64,000 nt of DNA from Brassica napus. Lineage: Eukaryota > Streptophyta > Magnoliopsida > Brassicales > Brassicaceae. Numbering within the stretch: position 1 is the stretch's first letter; each line of letters opens with the position of its first letter. Where the stretch lies: positions 27,968,770 through 28,032,769 of the forward strand of contig NC_063452.1 in NCBI RefSeq assembly GCF_020379485.1, read 5' to 3'. The position numbers and the translations under genes were made by a program. A model generated the notes under the pieces. It saw nothing but the letters and a program-made list of their open reading frames with translations, did no database searches and was not told the origin of the DNA. Positions 58,206 through 64,000 of this stretch are shown here, piece after piece.

Positions 58206-58844
58206 TATAAAGAGGGAACTTTCCCCATCTCTCTCCCACTTCCACCAAAACCGCCTCCTCCATCGCCTCTCTCCATTCTCCTTTAAAAACCTAAAACTCT
58301 TTAAACTTCTTCAACTTGTTTTGAGTTTTTCGGTTTATACCTGCTTGGATTTCGAGTTGTTTGTGCAGAACTCTTCCATCACCAATCGAACGGTAAGAGG
58401 CGAAATCACAATGTGATTCTCGGTCAAAAATCTTCTTCTCTTCTTTCCTTTTTAAATAGATCGATTTTAGGGTTTTTCTAAATCAAAATAGACCTCTCCT
58501 TTTGCTGCTAGGACTGTTATTCGAAGTTGAGTTGAGAATGGTTGAATCGATTAGGATAGATGGAAAGTTATAACTTTTGCGCCAATGTTCTTAATTGAAC
58601 ATGCATCGATTGTTTAGATATGGATTTTGGGATCTATTGAATCGATCTGTTGATTGGCGAGATGATTTAAGTACCCAGTCTTCTAAGTGATTGTATCTGG
58701 TTTACCATTATCGATCGCTTGCTCTCTCTACATTAGGTTATGGAAAAGTTTGGAAAGAGCACATACAATCGTAAAAGCTTCCAACTTTTTCTACTAAACC
58801 CAATCGAATGGTACTAAGAACTTCCCTTTGGTTTTGTTTTGCAG
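58206..58844 (+). promoter_or_regulatory. Possible internal promoter, leader and intron of the env-like gene
   Basis: TATAAAG at 58206-58212 is followed by a pyrimidine-rich leader, a donor CG|GTAAGAGG at 58393 and an acceptor GTTTTGTTTTGCAG|ATG at 58844, giving a 452-base leader intron that ends right at the start codon. The region 57958-58205 has no gene. Alternatively the acceptor serves a spliced subgenomic RNA from the LTR promoter. Confidence 0.45.
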
Positions 58845-59830
58845 ATGGCTCCCAGACGAACCAAGATGGCTTCTAGGATCAAACCACCACACGCCCAAGG
58901 AGAACCGGAGGATGACACCATCTCCCGAACTTACCCGTGGCCACGAGAGGAAGGGACCGAGATCTCCCTCACAGACCCATACATCCCTGCCTCTTCGGAG
59001 GAATGATTGGATAAGGAAGCCTCGCGTTGCTACAAATCCTTGCTCAAGATCAACATCCTCCCAACACGATTCGTTGACGCCGGGGCTTTGAACGACTTGT
59101 GCCTCCATGAGGATTTGCATGCTGTTCTCCAGGTGCTGGGAATAGCTGATCTTTGCCACATCACTCACCCGATGTACCCAGATTAGGTGAGGCAAGTCCT
59201 AGCCACCGCGGAGCTCACCTTCAAGAGGCCCAGCTTCCCAATCTTTGAGGAAGCCTCCTTCACCTTCTACGCGAGCGGCGCCAAGCATTCCATAAGTTTG
59301 GAGAAGCTGACCGAGATCTATGAGATATCTGAGGAGTACACTAAGACCACCTTTCAAAGGAAGTTCCCCCCGGAGCAAGCATTCTGGAAGTTCATCGCTT
59401 CAGGGGACTTAAAATCCCGATCAGCCAGCCAGTCTCTCATCCGCAACCCTATTCTGCGGATTGCTGCGAAGGTCCTGAGCAACCTGCTCTTCTCAAAGGA
59501 CCAGACGTCAAAGGTGACACAAGGGGAACTGCAGATGTTATTTGCAGGAGTTGAGGACGAGATCAAATCCGCAAACATTGGGATTCTAACCTCGGAGATG
59601 AAGACCATTCCAGGATGTGTGCTTGTTCAGATGGTTGTGGACAAGAAGTCAAAGGTGATTAAGGGTTCTCTGAAGAAGGACCGTTCTGGGAGTTTGCTCA
59701 CACCTCTATTCCGCCACTTGGAGCTTGATCTCAGCCCCTACCAGTGTAACGAAACCACGCAGTTCATTCATGTTCCATACCTGATCAACTGCCAGATTCT
59801 CCGCGACGAGACGACCTACAGTCTGAAAAG
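58845..59830 (+). pseudogene. ATHILA ORF-1 / env-position protein of element F (PF03078-like), truncated
   Basis: The start MAPRRTKMASRIKPPHAQ follows a splice acceptor. The frame stays constant through PWPREEGTEISLTDPYIP, a TGA at 59004, FVDAGALNDLCLHEDLHAV, a TAG at 59184 and a 215-residue open stretch (ELTFKRPSFPIFEEASFTFY, KFPPEQAFWKFIASGD, GILTSEMKTIPGCVLVQM, LFRHLELDLSPYQCN) to about 59830, where the match ends in a gene fragment. The family is the Arabidopsis retrotransposon ORF-1 group, found in the place of env. I see no convincing signal peptide or membrane segment. Confidence 0.8.
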
Positions 59831-60034
59831 TCTGAAAAGGAGAAGGGTAAACGTAATCTCTATGTGGGATTCAAGCCTTGAATTACCGCAAGGATCATAT
59901 GGAGGTTATTATTTTTTTCCTCTTTTGATTTAATATTAAATGTGTGAAGTTATTAGTTAACTGCAAGTTATTTTTTTCTGACTCACCAGATCTTATCACC
60001 TATCAAAGATGGTATTGTTTCTGATTGGGATTTG
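59831..60034 (+). pseudogene. Fragment of a nuclear actin-related protein gene (ARP4-like)
   Basis: Exon piece to 59904: EKSEKEKGKRNLYVGF, then, after one missing base at about 59870, ALNYRKDHME. An intron follows (59905-59989, GT-AG). Exon piece from 59990: ILSPIKDGIVSDWDL. This order matches my recollection of plant ARP4, a subunit of chromatin-remodelling complexes. The similarity stops after DWDL. The intron is kept, so the copy came from DNA rather than mRNA. It abuts the Athila ORF at a short AGTCTGAAA repeat. Confidence 0.7.
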
Positions 60035-61499
60035 GAGACTGACGGAAGAAGAAGCGGAGTGGTGTTGGAGATGGCTGAGGAAGAAGACGCGACGGCAAAA
60101 AGAAGCTGAGGTGATACCTGATTCTCATTCGTATTTTGGTGTCTTTCCGATTGCTATTGATGTGTTTGCTTTGTTACAGATCCTTGAAATAGGAAAAAGA
60201 AGAATGATAGTTGCAGATCCTAAAGGTAAGAATCAGTTCTCATCACTTGCTTACACTCTATTCACTGTCTTTTACGGTTAACTACTAGAGTTGAACATAA
60301 AGGTCTGAACTTTGGATGGAGATACTCTCAAAATGGGGTGAATCTGGGAGGAATCTCCATTGCTGCCTATTTGTTTCTCTCCATATCTCTCGTGTCTTAC
60401 TAACTGAGAGGTTTATGGGTTGTTGTTACTGTTTTCTCCAATTATTTAATACAAGTTATATTTTATCACTATTCACCTCTGGTTTCTCTTTAGATTCAAG
60501 ACTAGATCTCTCCTGGGAGTGGCAGAAGAATGAGAGTCACAGATTCTCATGGTAAGAATCACTTCTCATCACTTGCTTATACTCTTTTCGATTTTTCTAT
60601 GCATGTCTCATAAAGCAGATTTGGTTTTAAACTACATGTTCTGATTTATTTTTTGTTGTTGTTTTCCCTTGAAAATTATGACTTGAAGATTCTCTGCGAT
60701 GTGTAATGAGTCTGACTTGAAACGTCTATGTGCTGTGTAATGATCTGACTTCAAGATAGTGAAGTGATTCTCTAGTAAGACTTTTCTCGAGGTAATGTTA
60801 ACATTTCACTTTTTTCATTAACTCATATTCGTGTACTGATACTGTTGTTCTTCATTCCTCAAGGTAATGCTGCGTGTTTGTTTCTTTCTGATTCTGTCAG
60901 TGTTGGTACTAAATGAAGCTGAGAAGCTCTCACGAGAAGCACACTTGCCAGTTCTTGACAGTTCCTCGGCAAGATGGCGGAATTTGCAGACAAATGCACA
61001 CACCAACGAAGCTTTATGTATTGCGGCATGATCTCAGCAGTGGTAGGAGGTATAATACCTATATCGCCTTATACCACCGTAGACGACAAAGCTCTAACTG
61101 CAGAAAACCTTATGGTGAGACATTTCTGAAATGTTCTTATATTCCTTAGCTTGTATGTTATAAAGAAGAACTAAGTATACATGTCTTAAACTTAAAGGCT
61201 ATGAAGTGTACTTATGATCCATTCTTAATTCAAAAGCTCAAACAGCTGAACTCATCTGATTGTTTTTTTACGGGTTCTTGGAACAGCTCGGGAGATTATT
61301 AAGGTGCATCCCCTACTCTCTCTGTGTAAGATACAGGCTAAGGCCAAGAAGAAAATAGGAGCAAGGTTTTGATTTAGTTCTCATGTTTTTAGTCCCTTTA
61401 TATTTAGTTCTGATTTTGTTATGATGTTTGTGTAAGATTTGATGAAAATGTAGACATGTTTGTGGTACTGATGTAAGTACATTTTGGTTTATTAATGAA
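60035..61499 (+). other. Chimeric exon-intron-like sequence, probably captured gene pieces
   Basis: Gene-like composition without a recognisable gene. Two diverged copies of a donor region GGTAAGAATCA-TTCTCATCACTTGCTTA lie at 60224 and 60551, so part is a tandem duplication. Short open pieces are NEAEKLSREAHLPVLDSSS (about 60915), GGIIPISPYTTVDDKALTAE (about 61048, before GTGAGA) and LLSLCKIQAKAKKKIGARF with a stop (61313-61371), followed by a 3'-end-like T-rich tail with AATGAAATATAAAATAA. I cannot name the source genes. Confidence 0.45.
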
Positions 61500-61835
61500 A
61501 TATAAAATAATTTTTTTTTTAAACATAATTAGCAACAAAACATATTTCTATGAACAAGTTCTAATAGCACATAATCGATAATACATATAGCATTGATACA
61601 TCATTATAACAAAACATATGATTACATTCAAAACAAAAGCTATCATAAGCATTGGCTAACCATAGCAAGCTAAAAACAACGCTATTGTATTTCTCCGATA
61701 TTATAGCATTGTAAAAAATGCTATAATATAAGGGGGACCTAAGATAGCTGGAGCAGACATAGCAGTTTCAATAATGCTAACACAAGCATATAATAGCTGT
61801 TTCCTTATGCTAAGAAAAAAAAAATTCTTGTAGTG
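61500..61835. mobile_element. Right end of a second CACTA-type element (left end not found)
   Basis: The stretch ends AAATTCTTGTAGTG, the complement of CACTACAAGAATTT, and carries repeated subterminal words (TATAGCATTG, AGCTATTATA, GCTATAATA). Only the outer 11 bases match the first CACTA element, so it is another family. No CACTACAAGAA lies to the left in this window; the left end may have been lost at the junction near 59830. Confidence 0.5.
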
Positions 61836-61996
61836 CACTGCTATTTATATTAAAGATGTTTGCCTAGCTTAACCACATAACTTCTAGATCTTTTGTGTGC
61901 CTTAGTTCGTTGTTATTTCGATCTCTAAGTATTGCAACTCGATCTTTTATTTGAAAGAGTACAAATCACTCATTAGGTTAATTTGAGTGATATCAA
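61836..61996 (+). repeat. 3'-end fragment of an E/G-type Athila LTR
   Basis: It matches the minus strand of 48394-48560 (TGTTTGCCTAGCTTAA, TGTGTGCC, AATTTGAGTGATATCA), more diverged than the E LTR pair. No primer site follows. The second CACTA element may have inserted into this LTR. Confidence 0.7.
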
Positions 61997-63147
61997 TAAT
62001 ATCAAAATTATACATTTATAAAATGAAAATTACATATTAAAATCTGTGGTAATGACTTATTCCTCCTTTTTGGTATGTTAACATATCGTACTCATGTTTC
62101 TGTAAATATTTTTGGAATAGTTTCTATTAAATTTTATATAATCAAGAAATAATATATAAACTTAAGTGTGGTAACTACAAATAAAAAATAATCAGTACTA
62201 CCAGATTCATGCAAGAAAAGGAAAAAAAAACTATCGAGAAAGAAAAGATTAAAGGCATTCATATTTAGAAATATCTCAACAGTAATTTTTCACCAACTAT
62301 ATTTATACTTAATTAAAATGCTTTTAATGAAAACTTTATGTAAAAGTTTTTCAGTTTTTTAAAAAAACTTTAATTAAATATCATCTCTATTAAAAAGTAC
62401 GTTTAGAAATAAATCTTTTATTCATGTGTATATTGCTAAAGTTGCCCCTCATTTTAAGACTAAGCCTCGGGTCGTCACTAATGGTTATATAGTCAAGTGA
62501 TGAAAATCAGATTAATTGCATAATTATCAAGAAAAAAATTAATGCTCGTGATATACACTTACATCATTAGCTATGCTTTAAAAATGATGTTGTGATGGTT
62601 AATACCTTACGCGAAATGAATATTGTATATACAATTATTTTTAGTGCTATCATTTTTGAATTTTATGCAAATTACAAAATTATAAAATATCAAATATATT
62701 GAATAATTCAATAGTAGTAACTATTCGGTATATAACTAAATTGGAGCAGACATAGAAATAAAAAAAAATCATAGTTATTGATTTATAATATGTTTTGGTA
62801 AATAAATCCAAATAATCACTTTCTATTTTATATGATAAATAATTAAATTTAAATGATATTAACATAGATATATAATATTTTTACTACGACTTAAATGAAA
62901 CTTCTTACTCATATGGTTTTATGATCATTTGTATCTTTTTATAACAAAAAATTTAAATCATTGATACCAAAATTTTCAGTATATAATTTTTAATATTTTC
63001 GTAATTTATCAAAATTTTAAAAAAATTCAATGCAAATTCTGAAATTAAATTATTAAATTCTCGATACTTTATTAATACAAATTTTGAAACTTAAATATTT
63101 ATGTATTTTGATATTGTATATAGTTTAATTTAAACCATCACCTACGA

Positions 63148-63152
<5 letters not shown>
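61997..63152. other. AT-rich sequence with no recognisable feature
   Basis: No gene, LTR or clear repeat seen; many short poly-A and poly-T runs. It may be older Athila internal sequence or unrelated inserted DNA. Confidence 0.6.

Positions 63153-63220
<68 letters not shown>
63153..63220. repeat. (TA)n microsatellite
   Basis: About 34 uninterrupted TA units. Confidence 0.97.
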
Positions 63221-63223
<3 letters not shown>

Positions 63224-63774
63224 GCTTTATGTACTTCAGAATAAAGTGATGAAGGAGGAGAAGATTCCTAAGAGAGACGGACGCCACTGGTAAAATAGAA
63301 GGGAGTATAAAGTGAAGAGATGAAAACCATGCAGATCAGAGCGACTGTTACTAAAGAAGAACATGCAAAAACGAGTAGAGGCTGTCGACATCAATGGATC
63401 TATCATCTCTTGCAATTTTGCGCGATATCATGTATCCGCTATGAAATTTGGTAACCCCTAAACACTGATTAACTCCACTTAAACACACAAAGACCTGTTT
63501 CATACCTAGACCGTTACCCTATCTAATGCCTGTGATAAGAAGCTCACGCCACTCTTAATATGTAAGGAGTTTTGTGTGGAAAGTTTAACTTTTGCAGGTC
63601 TGAGATACATAGTATGGAGCTGTTTTGAACAGCAGTCAGTGGGGTTCTTGGTAAGGATGTGTTGTTTTAGCTAAACTGCTTGTATGGTTCAGAGATTCAT
63701 GGTTATTGTATGGTTGCTGAGAATAGGCGAGTTCCCACTCTTTCAAACCTGTCTCTCGGTTCTTGGTACTTAAT
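63221..63774. other. Non-coding 3' internal region of element F
   Basis: No gene seen. Its right half leads into the hairpin-PPT of F in the same arrangement as in elements G and E. Confidence 0.6.
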
Positions 63775-63813
63775 TTTGTTTGAGGACAAACAAGGATCTA
63801 AGTCTGGGGGAGT
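63775..63813 (+). other. Hairpin plus polypurine tract of element F
   Basis: TTTGTTTG-AGGA-CAAACAAG (63775-63794) followed by TCTAAGTCTGGGGGAGT. Compared with E and G (TTTGCTTG-AGGA-CAAGCAAA) one C-G pair has become U-A on both sides. Confidence 0.75.
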
Positions 63814-64000
63814 TGATATATTGTGTTTTTGGCACTTTATATGTATGTCTTACTAATAATTTTCAAGGTTTTATCGAGTCTTTTTAGTTCCTTTGAGTCA
63901 TTACAGGCCTGGAGTTGCATTGGATGGGAGATGGACCAGTTGGAGAAAAAGAGTGTGATTTCGAGTCCTTCGCGCACAACAGTCGAGCGGAGCAGCCTTA
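63814..64000 (+). repeat. Start of 3' LTR of Athila element F
   Basis: It begins TGATATATTGTGTTTTTGG and is nearly the same as 33720-33906, so it closes element F. The LTR continues past the window end. Confidence 0.88.

Noticed and set aside
59831..61500. Intact host gene with introns
   Set aside because: Only a short ARP4-like piece, with a lost base, is recognisable; other pieces do not join into one frame and there is no start.
61997..63152. tRNA, snoRNA or miRNA genes in the AT-rich region
   Set aside because: I found no tRNA box A/B pair or long near-perfect inverted repeat by eye; a tRNAscan-SE or miRNA search would be decisive.

Overview
This is plant nuclear DNA, most likely from a Brassicaceae genome (Brassica-type). 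It is a pericentromere-like block made almost entirely of nested transposable elements. The evidence is split reading frames with GT-AG introns, Ty3/gypsy retroelements of the Tat and Athila lineages, a CACTA (En/Spm) DNA transposon and a scrap of an actin-related gene. I see no bacterial, plastid or mitochondrial genes and no intact host gene. One 100-N assembly gap lies at 1730-1829.

Layout. (1) 1-5076: Tat element A, with 5' LTR, start of gag, gap, an antisense spliced ORF (aORF), PPT and 3' LTR. (2) 5077-6638: reverse-strand Tat pol remnant, joined head-to-head at about 6638 to a forward integrase remnant B (6639-7880) with its 3' spacer. (3) 9083-29945: Tat element C. It has PR, RT, degenerate RNase H, a second RNase H and integrase, but gag is deleted. 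Its aORF is split by a 12.3-kb CACTA element (15983-28314) with perfect 3-bp target duplication, a TNPA-like gene, a TNPD-like gene, and between them an 11-copy, about 429-bp satellite packed with the transposon's own subterminal motif. (4) 29946-33719: Athila-type element G (protease part, coiled-coil region, PPT, start of 3' LTR). (5) 33720 to beyond the window: a full Athila element F. Its 5' LTR is split by a solo Tat LTR, its gag by a reverse Tat element H (37235-45339, target duplication TCAGT), its RNase H by a reverse Athila-type element E (48394-56326, target duplication GGCTC), and its env-like end by an actin-related gene fragment plus a CACTA-type terminus. Its 3' LTR starts at 63814.

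How the parts relate. The defects are complementary: C has the enzymes but no gag; A and H show gag and the antisense gene but no RT or integrase; E and G have gag/protease but no RT or integrase; F carries a degenerate full set. The most interesting unexplained structures are non-coding. A two-hairpin element with compensatory base changes follows integrase in Tat elements. An analogous two-hairpin element follows pol in Athila elements. A covarying hairpin precedes every Athila PPT. The CACTA satellite lies between TNPD and the TNPA promoter.

All family names rest on motif recognition by eye. No database search was run.
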